A stretch of 64,000 nt of DNA from positions 1-64,000 of the forward strand of contig NZ_SIXF01000022.1 of NCBI RefSeq assembly GCF_004310665.1. The letters run 5' to 3'. Of the stretch, positions 50,193 to 59,615 are shown piece after piece. How positions within the stretch are numbered: the first letter of the stretch is position 1; every line of letters starts with the position of its first letter. The notes under the pieces were generated by a model that saw only the letters and a program-made list of their open reading frames with translations, was not told the origin of the DNA and ran no database searches. The stretch comes from Pedobacter kyonggii (lineage in GTDB: Bacteria > Bacteroidota > Bacteroidia > Sphingobacteriales > Sphingobacteriaceae). A program made the position numbers and the translations under genes.

Positions 50193-51092
50193 CTATTTTG
50201 CCTGAACTAAAATATCCGGATAATCGGAAATAATACCATCAACGTTTAAGGTTTTTAATTTCTGAATATCGGCTAAGGTATTGGCAGTCCAGGGAATGAT
50301 TTTTACACCATCTGCATGTGCTTTTTTAACCAGTTCTTCATTCACCATTTGCCAAACCGGACTTAAAATAAAGGGTTTATAACCTAAATCGGCAATATTT
50401 TCCTCATATGTTTTTTTATTGGCAACCAAAAAAGAGGTTTTCATTTTTGGGTACTTTTTATGGATGATCTGGATCGTCCTTTTATCAAAAGATTGGATCA
50501 CTACAAAATCGGCGATCTTTTTCTTCATAACCACATCCATTAAAAGCTTAACAAACTCTTCGGGTTCAGGATTGGTAATACCATCACCACTCTCGCTACA
50601 TTTAGTTTCGATATTATAGAATAACTGCTTATTTTTATTGACTTTAATATCGTGCTGAACCGCATCTATCAGGTCAGAAAGTAAAGGAAGATATGTTTTT
50701 TCTTTCTTCTGTTGAGGAAATAGCCCATAATATTTGGTCCCCAAATCAAACTTTTTAATGTCAGCGTAATTCATTCCGAAAATAGGATATTTCTTGGCAT
50801 CTGTTACAGGAATCTCTTTCCCTTCGGGTGTAAGCATAAATGCCGGACTTAGATAGTCATCGTGCGTTACTACTACTTTACCGTCTTTAGAGATATGGGT
50901 ATCCATTTCCAAAGTGGTAATACCATCGATTTTCATGGCATTCAACATGGCCTCAATGGTATTCTCAGGCATTAAACCACGTCCGCCACGGTGCGCTTCT
51001 GCACTAAATGCAGGAAATTTAACTTCCTGGCTAAATGATTTAACTGCAAATGCAGATAATAAAATAAAAATTGCTGCTGTATTAAGTTTCAT
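50193..51092 (-). CDS. glpQ: glycerophosphodiester phosphodiesterase, exported
   Basis: The protein of about 299 aa has a signal peptide (AAIFILLSAFAVKSFS) and the GDPD motifs AHRGGRGLMPENT, LEMDTHISKDGKVVVTHDD, with the catalytic His residues and metal ligands Glu, Asp and His. It hydrolyses glycerophosphodiesters to glycerol 3-phosphate and an alcohol. ATG 51092 is chosen as it starts the signal peptide. In the SusCD locus it would act on a phosphodiester brought or processed at the outer membrane. Confidence 0.9.
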   Translation of the reverse strand: MKLNTAAIFILLSAFAVKSFSQEVKFPAFSAEAHRGGRGLMPENTIEAMLNAMKIDGITTLEMDTHISKDGKVVVTHDDYLSPAFMLTPEGKEIPVTDAKKYPIFGMNYADIKKFDLGTKYYGLFPQQKKEKTYLPLLSDLIDAVQHDIKVNKNKQLFYNIETKCSESGDGITNPEPEEFVKLLMDVVMKKKIADFVVIQSFDKRTIQIIHKKYPKMKTSFLVANKKTYEENIADLGYKPFILSPVWQMVNEELVKKAHADGVKIIPWTANTLADIQKLKTLNVDGIISDYPDILVQAK

Positions 51093-51114
51093 ATTTAGAA
51101 GGGATTTTATAGTG

Positions 51115-51256
51115 GCGTCTGATGTTACCATCAGACGCTGTCAATCTATTTTAAATTTAATTTTAGAAAGAGACTTTTAAAGATCCAGCCAGATGGTAAA
51201 ATCTGGTAGCACTGACATTTTTGAAATTAGCATTTGTCGGATGGTAACATCCGACA
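51115..51256. repeat. three hairpins with GTAA/TTAC loops between two operon genes
   Basis: GCGTCTGATG, TTAC, CATCAGACGC (51115-51138); CCAGAT, GGTAAA, ATCTGG (51189-51206); and TGTCGGATG, GTAA, CATCCGACA (51235-51256). Stem sequences vary, but the centre GATGGTAACATC-like core recurs. They lie inside the SusCD transcript, between the phosphatase and GDPD genes, where they could affect mRNA processing or stability. Confidence 0.65.
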
Positions 51257-51276
51257 GCACGGAACAGATAAGGACG

Positions 51277-52686
51277 TTACGCATTAATTTCTGTCTCAAA
51301 TTTTTCTCCGAAGCGGTCGGTAGCAACAACCTTTACTTTTTTAACCGATGGTTCAAAATGCGCCAAAAACAAATGATCTGTTGATCTTGGCTCTACAAAT
51401 GATCTCGGGTTTGGAAGTTTATCACCTTTGTACAATTTAAGGGCTAAAGGATCAAATCCATCTTGTTGAGCCAATGCACCCATGGCTTTTCCATCCAGAA
51501 AATATTCAACTTTCCATTCAGGATCATAATTCCAAACGTTGGCAATTAACCTTTTCTGATTGGTTAAGGTATCTACATAAATATCAAGCTGTTCTTTTCG
51601 ATCTCTTCCGGTAGATTTATAGTACCATTTCAAATTGGTTCCATCTACTTCATAAACGCCATAGCCACGCGGCGTGCCATCTTCACAAATCGGGCCTGTC
51701 CACCAGCCACCACAAACGGTGCCATGGTTATGTTCGTAAATACCGTTCTTGATTACATTTTTATTAAAATGTGTATGGCCCGACATGATATGTACATTTT
51801 TGAAATCTTTTAATACGGCGTAAAAATCTTCATTATTTTTAACAGCATTATGTACCGGAATATGGAGGCAGATAATCAGTAATGCATCTTTAGGAACCAG
51901 TTGAAGATCTTTAGCCAACCATTCTAACTGAGTTGGGGTAATGTAGCCATCATAAGTTCTTTCTACCCCTAAATAACGTACATCATCTAAAACCACGTAA
52001 TGCGCTTTCCCTCTGTTAAAAGAATAATAAGTTGGGCCATAATGTGCTTGAAAAGTCCGGTCAGAGGTTTCATCACCTCCTTGCCTGTAATCCTGATCAT
52101 GGTTTCCTAATGCCTGAAAAAATGGAATCCCGATTTTGGCAATAGCCTCATCATATGCAGGAAAGAGATCAAAATTATCCCACACTAAATCTCCTACACC
52201 GATTCCGTGAACAGGTGTTTTTCCCATTGCTTTTACTACTTCTCTTGTATCAGGAACCGAAGTTTCCATCATTTGCTGAACATCCTTTTTATTCTTCACC
52301 TGAGGATCTGCCCAAATGATAAAATTATGTCTGTTATCATTTTGTTTTAGCGGCTTAAGATCGAAGTTTAACTTACCAGCTGTATCTGGTTTGTAATAAT
52401 GGCGCGCAATGCTGCTTTCTGTTTTAAACTCGTAACCTGAAGGTGTACTGATCCAAACAAAACGGGCCAGCTCATGGAGTTGGATCTGATAATTACCCGT
52501 TTTATCGCTCTGCACTACGCTGTAGCCGTCTGAAACTACAACTCCGGCAACAGCTTTGCCTTTGCTGGTAACCATTCCGCTCACCAATCCATCTACTGAG
52601 AATAATGAAGATGGAAACGATTTTAAACTAACAAATAAGGTTGTGGTTAATAAAGTTGATTTTTGTATAAAGGATCTTCTATTCAT
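51277..52686 (-). CDS. calcineurin-like metallophosphatase with N- and C-terminal accessory domains
   Basis: The protein of about 469 aa has a Tat-like or Sec signal (MNRRSFIQKSTLLTTTLFVS) and an N-terminal Ig-like domain (SGMVTSKGKAVAGVVVSDGY). The catalytic motifs are IIWADPQ, GVGDLVWDN, LGNHDQ, CLHIPVH and SGHTHFNKN, and a C-terminal accessory beta domain follows. It should be a periplasmic phosphomonoesterase or phosphodiesterase with a dinuclear metal site. It lies between the DUF5689 lipoprotein and the GDPD gene. The start at 52686 fits the signal. Confidence 0.88.
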   Translation of the reverse strand: MNRRSFIQKSTLLTTTLFVSLKSFPSSLFSVDGLVSGMVTSKGKAVAGVVVSDGYSVVQSDKTGNYQIQLHELARFVWISTPSGYEFKTESSIARHYYKPDTAGKLNFDLKPLKQNDNRHNFIIWADPQVKNKKDVQQMMETSVPDTREVVKAMGKTPVHGIGVGDLVWDNFDLFPAYDEAIAKIGIPFFQALGNHDQDYRQGGDETSDRTFQAHYGPTYYSFNRGKAHYVVLDDVRYLGVERTYDGYITPTQLEWLAKDLQLVPKDALLIICLHIPVHNAVKNNEDFYAVLKDFKNVHIMSGHTHFNKNVIKNGIYEHNHGTVCGGWWTGPICEDGTPRGYGVYEVDGTNLKWYYKSTGRDRKEQLDIYVDTLTNQKRLIANVWNYDPEWKVEYFLDGKAMGALAQQDGFDPLALKLYKGDKLPNPRSFVEPRSTDHLFLAHFEPSVKKVKVVATDRFGEKFETEINA

Positions 52687-52753
52687 TGATATTAAATGAT
52701 GTGGATTTAAAATCAATGGTTCTCATCCATTACTAAAGATGAGAACCACTAGA

Positions 52754-54310
52754 TTAATTTGTTACTTGAGTAACATCGGCTCCTGATTCTATTTCACTTA
52801 CAGGAGTAGTTAACGACATTTGATAATATACAGCCCCCCTTGCAGTAGTCCAGGTTTTTGTTGTTGCATTAAACGATCCGCCTAATTTTAAAAACAGACC
52901 TAAATCTGCTACCGCAGCATGAGGAATAATATATTGATTGGTACCTTGAAAAAAGAAAGGCTGAGCAGTAGATGTTGCCGGATCAACTGGATTGTAATGA
53001 TCATTTTTAACGATACGGTAACCATAATTGTCTACACTATTGAAAAGCGTTGTTTTACCTGTACCACCAAAAAAGACTACATCCAGGGGAACTGATTCTT
53101 CATTTATAATCGTTCCTTCGAAAACAGCTACCCCACCAGCGTTACCGCTATTCGGGAATATACCACCATTTTTAGAGCCGAATCCATCACCATCGTTGGT
53201 TACGTAAGCAATGGATCTGATCCATTTTGAAGTACTCAATGAAGTAGAATTTGCACCGTTAATGCGTTGATTACTACCACCAACATAGAAAAATTCTCCT
53301 TTTGCTACTGTACCGCTGGTTAAATTAAACTTATAAGTTCTTCCACCTCCAGTTGCCCAACCTCCGGCTGGTGCAGTACCCGCATAAGGAGCAGCAGTAC
53401 CAGCATTGGTACAGGTAATAACAGAAAGTGAGTTTTTGGTAAAATCTATATCCTTTGTTGCTCTAAATTGGATATATTCATAATTCCCATCGCCACCCTT
53501 AGCATCAGCAACGATACCTGTTATCACTACAGGGAAAACGCCTAAGCCTGGGCCATTTGGATTTGGAGGAGCAACTCTTTCTGTAATATCTGTTGATACT
53601 CTAGGCCAAAGCTGAATTGGCGTTCTGTTTGGGATTTCATTATTAATGAACACAATTCCTGTAAATGTAGCTCCAGCAGGAAGCGCTGTAGTTGCATAAT
53701 TAGCCGTCGCCTCAGTATGCAAAATTATACTATCTGCTCCATTTACAACGCTTTTATCCCCAATAAAACTATCGCCAAAAGCTGGCAAAGGATTAACTAA
53801 ACCAGACTTTATTTGTACCAATGTGCTCTCATATTCATCTGGTTTAAGTCCAATATTATAACTGGATGCAGTTTGTATATTGATCCTGTTGTTAGAAGAA
53901 ATCTTCGCAATTGATGCATCTGTAAGTCCGCTAATCTGTAATGATCCCTTCACACGCTTAAGAGAACTTCCTTCAACTTTTATAAGCAGAGAATCGCCTG
54001 GCTTATAAATCGAGGAATTTTCAAGATTCAGGACCAAGCCTCGTATCCTGCCTTTTCTTGTACTTTGGATCACTACCGTTTTCGGAGGAACATTTCCAGA
54101 ATCGGCATTAGAAATTACAACCCCGGTAATAGAACCAGCACCAGTAAGTGACTCTTTATCAATAATCAGATCGGTACCTTTATACAGGCTTCTTACGTCT
54201 TCGATGTAGGTAATTGTACTCACTGTTCCTGCAGCAAAATCATGCTTTTTACATCCAGCGAAAGCAAAAATGACGGCAGTTATGTAAATGTATAAATATC
54301 TATTTTTCAT
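52754..54310 (-). CDS. DUF5689-type surface lipoprotein
   Basis: The 518-aa protein has a lipoprotein signal (IFAFAGCKKHD, Cys near residue 20). The region TYIEDVRSLYKGTDLIIDKE, then SLTGAGSITGVVISNADSGN resembles DUF5689, an OB-like domain found in lipoproteins encoded beside SusD. The rest is Gly/Asn/Thr-rich beta sequence. It probably sits on the cell surface and binds the substrate or part of it. It lies 26 bases behind susD. Confidence 0.8.
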   Translation of the reverse strand: MKNRYLYIYITAVIFAFAGCKKHDFAAGTVSTITYIEDVRSLYKGTDLIIDKESLTGAGSITGVVISNADSGNVPPKTVVIQSTRKGRIRGLVLNLENSSIYKPGDSLLIKVEGSSLKRVKGSLQISGLTDASIAKISSNNRINIQTASSYNIGLKPDEYESTLVQIKSGLVNPLPAFGDSFIGDKSVVNGADSIILHTEATANYATTALPAGATFTGIVFINNEIPNRTPIQLWPRVSTDITERVAPPNPNGPGLGVFPVVITGIVADAKGGDGNYEYIQFRATKDIDFTKNSLSVITCTNAGTAAPYAGTAPAGGWATGGGRTYKFNLTSGTVAKGEFFYVGGSNQRINGANSTSLSTSKWIRSIAYVTNDGDGFGSKNGGIFPNSGNAGGVAVFEGTIINEESVPLDVVFFGGTGKTTLFNSVDNYGYRIVKNDHYNPVDPATSTAQPFFFQGTNQYIIPHAAVADLGLFLKLGGSFNATTKTWTTARGAVYYQMSLTTPVSEIESGADVTQVTN

Positions 54311-54336
54311 AAAATTATCTCTTTAAAATGTATTTT

Positions 54337-55800
54337 TTATGGCCTTTGCCACCAAACTAAAGTATTAATGTTATCTGCTCCCTGAACAGCTACGGCTGCT
54401 TTATAATTCTCTCCATTGGCCGATTGTACATATACAGGATAGTTTAGCCTTGCAGGCATAATACCTCCATTGTTTAAACCAGCACCCTTTGGCAGTATCG
54501 GATGGCCGGTTCTTCTAAATTCGAACCACTGCTGAAGGTCAGTAAAAAACAGAGAATAGTATTTTTGAATATGGATTAACTCCATCTTTTGGTCTAAAGT
54601 ATAATTGTTATTCCATTTTACTTTATCGAACGTTAGATAGTTTGTAGGCAAGGCATAACCCCAAAAAGTGATTCCACTAGTTGCACCAGTTTCGTAATAA
54701 ACCTGAGGAGTTTTCGCTGTGATCCATCCTTTAACTGCTGCTTCTGCTAAGATAAACTGCAACTCTGAATAATTCATGATATTACCCAACAGCGGTTCGG
54801 CCTTTAATGAAACCGGAAAGGCAGACTTACCTTCTGGCGCTTGTCCTGACGGATAACCACTTGGAATACCTTGATAATCACCTTGATATAGCGAAGCCCA
54901 TTTCTGAATTCTAGGGTCACTTCTTTCATTTAAGTTATCAACAAAAAAGCTGGCTAATTTCGGACCATACCAATCTCCGTCTCTCCATGGAACAAATGGC
55001 GATACATAAGCTCCGGTTCCACTCCATCTTAAAACCGCAGAATCATCGTTGCTGGTCATAATTGGATAGTTTGATGCTTTGGTATCTACAATTTCTTTAA
55101 TTTTAGCTATTGCATTTGTTTCGGCCTTTCCCGACACTCTTAACAGTAACCGTAAGTAAAGGCTATTTCCAAATCTTCTCCATTTATCTCTGTTTCCAGT
55201 ATATATGGGATCGCTTGCCGATGTAATTGCATTTCCTGTCGCGTTTCCAACTTTTAAAAATTCGTTTGCCTGCTCAAGCATTAAAAATAAAGCAGGATAA
55301 ATATCTTTCTGTTGATCGAAGTTTGGCGTAAAAATACCATCCTTAGCCTTATTTGAGTTTAAGAATGGAATATCACCGTAAGTATCAGTCAATAACGAAT
55401 AAGTATATGCCTGCCATATTAAAGAAAGTGCCTGATAAGAAGTATTCAAATTATCTTCTCCACCTTTATAAATATCTTTGAAATTAGTTAATTCGGTATA
55501 CCACGAGTTCCACAGATAATCTGCTTCTGCTGTTCTAACCTCATACCTAAATATTTTTCCTTCAGAATCACCCATATTTACAGTAACCTGCATCAGCTCA
55601 TTTGTAATTCTTTGGCTCCTGCTCATGTTAGCGATGACCACGTCAGTAATAGCTGGAGCCAATAAGGCTTGAGGCAAGGCAAAAACACTTGTGTTGGGAT
55701 TTGTATTTATTTCACTAAAATCTTTTTTGCACGAAGGTGTAATCATAGATACGCTTATAAATAAAACAAGTATCAGATATATGTATTTTCTATTTTTCAT
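54337..55800 (-). CDS. susD: SusD/RagB-family outer membrane lipoprotein
   Basis: The protein of about 487 aa has a lipoprotein signal (SMITPSCKKDFSEINTNPN, Cys near 24). It shows the helical SusD pattern with IWQAYTYSLLTDTYGDIPF, RFGNSLYLRLLLRVSG and NYSELQFILAEAAVKGW. SusD proteins cap the SusC channel and hold the ligand. ATG 55800 fits the signal, 10 bases behind susC. The substrate cannot be read from SusD; the enzymes downstream suggest phosphoesters. Confidence 0.88.
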   Translation of the reverse strand: MKNRKYIYLILVLFISVSMITPSCKKDFSEINTNPNTSVFALPQALLAPAITDVVIANMSRSQRITNELMQVTVNMGDSEGKIFRYEVRTAEADYLWNSWYTELTNFKDIYKGGEDNLNTSYQALSLIWQAYTYSLLTDTYGDIPFLNSNKAKDGIFTPNFDQQKDIYPALFLMLEQANEFLKVGNATGNAITSASDPIYTGNRDKWRRFGNSLYLRLLLRVSGKAETNAIAKIKEIVDTKASNYPIMTSNDDSAVLRWSGTGAYVSPFVPWRDGDWYGPKLASFFVDNLNERSDPRIQKWASLYQGDYQGIPSGYPSGQAPEGKSAFPVSLKAEPLLGNIMNYSELQFILAEAAVKGWITAKTPQVYYETGATSGITFWGYALPTNYLTFDKVKWNNNYTLDQKMELIHIQKYYSLFFTDLQQWFEFRRTGHPILPKGAGLNNGGIMPARLNYPVYVQSANGENYKAAVAVQGADNINTLVWWQRP

Positions 55801-55810
55801 TGTTTTGAGT

Positions 55811-58800
55811 TTAAATGCCAATTACTAAATTTAATCCGAAAGATCTGGTTGATGGAAATTGACCATATTCAAAGCCTTTATTAATATCTCCATTTCCTAA
55901 TGTTCCAAACTCAGGATCAAACAATGGCCACTTGGTCAATACCCACAAATCACGTCCATAAACGCCTACCGCAGCTCTTGTTAACCCAATTCTACTCAAA
56001 AACTTAGGTGTAAAAGTATAATCTAAACGGGCTTCTCTCAGTTTTAAGTAATCAGTAGAATAAGTAGTACCTTCTACGTTGTCACGACCATAATGCGCAG
56101 TATAATAAGTGGTTGCATCTTTACTGATCACATCATTGGGACGGAAAGAACCGTCAGGATTACGCTGAACACCATTTCCTATAATACCGTTATAACGTCC
56201 TGGCAAGGTGTTTACTGTTTTACCTTGTTCTGCTAATGCAGCAGCAGATAAAGAATAGCCCACTGCACCATATTGCGAATCGAACATGAAATTCAATGAG
56301 AATTGTTTGTATTTAAATGTATTGGCAATACTGGCCTTCCATCTTGGGTTGGTATTACCAATATATTGCATATCAGTAGTAATAATCGGGTTGCCATTAG
56401 CATCATAAACAATCTGTCCATCAGGGGATTTTTCATAGCCCCTACCATACAAATCGCCCATACTTCCTCCAGGAAGTGCAATGATAGCTCCCCTGCTTCC
56501 AGGACCATTCTGAAGAATCAACTGACTGAGCTCAGGTGTTAACTCCATAACTTTATTCTTATTCGAAGCGAATGTTCCCGTAATATTCCAGCTAAAACCA
56601 CTACTGGTTTTAATTGGGGTTCCATTTAATGCGATTTCGATACCTTGATTGGTAACCAAACCTGCGTTTACCACTACATTTCTTACTCCTGATGAAGCAT
56701 CAACTGTTGAAGACAGGATCTGATTCCTGGTATTTCCCTTATATGCAGCGATATCTATACCTAACCTGTTGTTGAACATCTTAATTTCCAATCCCCCTTC
56801 GTAACTGGTGGTAAACAATGATTTTAAATCGGTATTAGGCAAAGTTGTAGGGTTAGCCAAACCACCAGAATAATTAGGTACCGGATTATAGGTGTAAGAG
56901 GTTTTATATGGTGTGGTTTCACCACTGCCTACTCCAGCTAATGATCCGCGGATTTTTACATACGAAAATGCTTTTGGAAGCTTTAATACTTCCGAAGCAA
57001 TAAAACTTAAGTTAAGCGAAGGATAGAAGAAAGACACATTTTTTGTAGAAGTAGGCGATGCTAAAACACTGTTCCAATCGTTACGGCCAGTAACATCCAG
57101 ATATAAGAAGTTCTTGTAGCTTGCCGTCAATAATCCGTAAAAACTATTGATATTGTATTGGCTTCTAAAAGGAAAAGGTACAATTACCCCAGCGGCATTT
57201 GCAAGAGAATAAACACCGGGATATAATAAAGAGTCGGCCCTGTTTTCGTCCTTATTGTAATTGTTTTTTAGCATGCTTCCACCTACGGAAGCAGAAACTT
57301 CAAAATCTTTCCCTAAATTCTTTTGATACCTCAATAACCAATCGCTATTTATTTCCTGAGAAACAATACTTTGAGTGCGGTACATGCCTTTCTTATATTT
57401 TTCGGTATCGAAAGGTCTTTGTTGTGTGCGCTGTTCCTGAGATAAATCTAAAGATGTTCTTACTGTTAAGCTTAAGTTTTTCGTAAAGTTGTAGGTCGCT
57501 GAAATATTCCCGGTTAAACCATTTCTTCTTGATCCGTTTAACATCTCGTTTGCAATCAGGTACGGATTATCAGGAAAACTGCTAAAGGGATAACTCTGTG
57601 AAACGTTTTCCTTTCCGGGCAACCAGTAATCTTTTAACCAATCAATCGTAGCATTTGGTTCCCAGAATAAGTACCAATACATAATAGACTGATTATTGTA
57701 TCCGGTAGACGGTAGGTTATCGCTCGTTTTATTGTTGTAATTAACCTTAGCTGCAATTTGAAGCTTATCCGTTACTTTCTGATTAACAGACAATGCGATC
57801 GAAGTCCTTTCGTAGCCCGTATTCGGGATAATCCAGCTGTTGTTTACATTGGTTGCAGAAAACCGCGCTGTGGTTTTATCATTGCCTCCAGAAAGCGTAA
57901 CACTGTTGGTATAAGTCCTTCCAGTTTCGAAAAAGTTTCTTGAGTCATTTACATAAGGTACCCATGGCGTTCTTGTAGTTGCCTGCGTGTGGGTTATCGG
58001 ATCATATTGAAAATAAGACTGACCATTAAATTTTGGTCCCCAGGCCGAGCTTGTACTACGTGTACTTGGACCATCGGCCGATGCATTGTAAGAATAATAA
58101 TTATCACCATCCACACCCTGGCCATATTCGTATTGCAGATCAGGCCACCTGTTAATGGTTTCCATCATGGTATTAGAATTGATGGTTACGCCAATTCCTT
58201 TCTGCGTTTTCTTGCCAGATTTGGTAGTAATGATAATCGCACCGTTTGCCCCACGCTGCCCGTATAAAGCTGCTGCTCCGGGACCTTTAAGCACCGTTAC
58301 ATCTTCGATATCTTCCGGATTGATATCACCCAAACCACTTCCATAATCTACAGGTGTTTCATCGGCAAGGTAACCAGACCCACCATATCCTGTGGTTCTG
58401 CCGCTTCCCTGATTAATTACAACACCATCAACCACAATTAGCGCGTCGTTTCCGCCCCCCAAATTGTTTTCTCCACGTAAAATTATTTTATTAGAGCCAC
58501 CAGGACCGCCGTTAGATCTTACCAAATTTAAACCCGCCACCTTGCCAGATAAGGCATCTGTCCAGTTGTTGGATAAAGCACTTGTAAGCTCCTCACCTTT
58601 CACCGTGGTAGTTGAATAGCCTAGGGCCCGCTGTTCGCGTTTTATTCCTAACGCAGTAACCACTACTTCATTCAATTCGCTTGTTGAAGATTTTAAACGA
58701 ACAATTGCATTGGCTTCATTATTTTCAAATATCCTGGTAACGGTAACATAACCAATCATATTATAATTCACCTGGCTGCCTTTAGGAATGATGAAAGAAT

Positions 58801-59110
58801 AATTTCCTTTTTCGTTTGTAACTCCTAAAACTTTTCTATTCTTATCCGTTATCGTTGTTCCAATTAATATTTGCCCATCCTGGTCATCTAACACCGTACC
58901 TTTAATTACAATATTTTGTGCCGGAGTTTGTGCAAAACCCACCTGCAAACAAATTAATTGTATCAGCATAACACATACCAAAAAACTAAAGCGTTTTAGT
59001 TTACCCCTAAAAAAAGTTCGACTTTTCTTTTGGTGATTATCAAGACTGCTTTGCTTTACATGCAAAACGCACTGATGCCACGAAATCTGTTGAGTAAAAT
59101 TTTTGATCAT
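55811..59110 (-). CDS. susC: SusC/RagA-family TonB-linked outer membrane protein
   Basis: The 1099-aa protein has a basic N-terminal stretch of about 45 residues, a signal helix (FLVCVMLIQLICLQVGFAQ), a CarboxypepD_reg-like domain (VIKGTVLDDQDGQILIGTTI) and a TonB box/plug region (ELNEVVVTALGIKREQRALG, GPGGSNKIILRGENN, VLKGPGAAALYGQRGANGAI). A large barrel ends in an aromatic strand. It imports a substrate with SusD. No STN domain is seen, so the usual FecR/anti-sigma type of control is not indicated. It heads the six-gene phosphoester locus. Confidence 0.9.
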   Translation of the reverse strand: MIKNFTQQISWHQCVLHVKQSSLDNHQKKSRTFFRGKLKRFSFLVCVMLIQLICLQVGFAQTPAQNIVIKGTVLDDQDGQILIGTTITDKNRKVLGVTNEKGNYSFIIPKGSQVNYNMIGYVTVTRIFENNEANAIVRLKSSTSELNEVVVTALGIKREQRALGYSTTTVKGEELTSALSNNWTDALSGKVAGLNLVRSNGGPGGSNKIILRGENNLGGGNDALIVVDGVVINQGSGRTTGYGGSGYLADETPVDYGSGLGDINPEDIEDVTVLKGPGAAALYGQRGANGAIIITTKSGKKTQKGIGVTINSNTMMETINRWPDLQYEYGQGVDGDNYYSYNASADGPSTRSTSSAWGPKFNGQSYFQYDPITHTQATTRTPWVPYVNDSRNFFETGRTYTNSVTLSGGNDKTTARFSATNVNNSWIIPNTGYERTSIALSVNQKVTDKLQIAAKVNYNNKTSDNLPSTGYNNQSIMYWYLFWEPNATIDWLKDYWLPGKENVSQSYPFSSFPDNPYLIANEMLNGSRRNGLTGNISATYNFTKNLSLTVRTSLDLSQEQRTQQRPFDTEKYKKGMYRTQSIVSQEINSDWLLRYQKNLGKDFEVSASVGGSMLKNNYNKDENRADSLLYPGVYSLANAAGVIVPFPFRSQYNINSFYGLLTASYKNFLYLDVTGRNDWNSVLASPTSTKNVSFFYPSLNLSFIASEVLKLPKAFSYVKIRGSLAGVGSGETTPYKTSYTYNPVPNYSGGLANPTTLPNTDLKSLFTTSYEGGLEIKMFNNRLGIDIAAYKGNTRNQILSSTVDASSGVRNVVVNAGLVTNQGIEIALNGTPIKTSSGFSWNITGTFASNKNKVMELTPELSQLILQNGPGSRGAIIALPGGSMGDLYGRGYEKSPDGQIVYDANGNPIITTDMQYIGNTNPRWKASIANTFKYKQFSLNFMFDSQYGAVGYSLSAAALAEQGKTVNTLPGRYNGIIGNGVQRNPDGSFRPNDVISKDATTYYTAHYGRDNVEGTTYSTDYLKLREARLDYTFTPKFLSRIGLTRAAVGVYGRDLWVLTKWPLFDPEFGTLGNGDINKGFEYGQFPSTRSFGLNLVIGI

Positions 59111-59615
59111 AATTATTATAGTATATCCGGTTAGTAATAGGATTCATATTTTCGATTTAGTTTGTCCGGATTTGCGGGCAAAGTAAGCCTGTTTATGTTA
59201 AAAATATATTAAGCAAACATTAACGTATTGAAAAGCAACCTAAACAGATTGCGATTTATTTGGTTTTTCTTACTATATATTTCGTTAACTAAAATTAACA
59301 AAACAAATCGAAACTAAAAACAATAAAATAAATCAGCAAGAAATATTTTTTAATTGAATGTTTAAACAGACAGAAATATCAATGATCGTAAGAAGAATAG
59401 AATAAGCAAGTTATTCCCATACAAAGAAAAAAAAGGCTTTATTAATAATATATGAAGAAAAACAAGGCATCTACGGGTTAAATCATCAACACAATCACAT
59501 CACGTAATAATTTTATTACAAGGCATGGTAACAGGAAAAAAAATAGAGCAACAAAACGAAACATCGTGTTGTAACATTTATATATCAACCTAAACCGAAA
59601 GGTAAAGAAACATGA
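59111..59615. other. AT-rich intergenic region upstream of susC
   Basis: About 500 bases with no supported gene. A TTACTTTG element on the minus strand (59179-59186) is one mismatch from TAnnTTTG and could be the susC -7 element, giving a leader of about 60 bases. The remainder is AT-rich, with runs of A and T and no clear operator palindrome. Confidence 0.4.
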
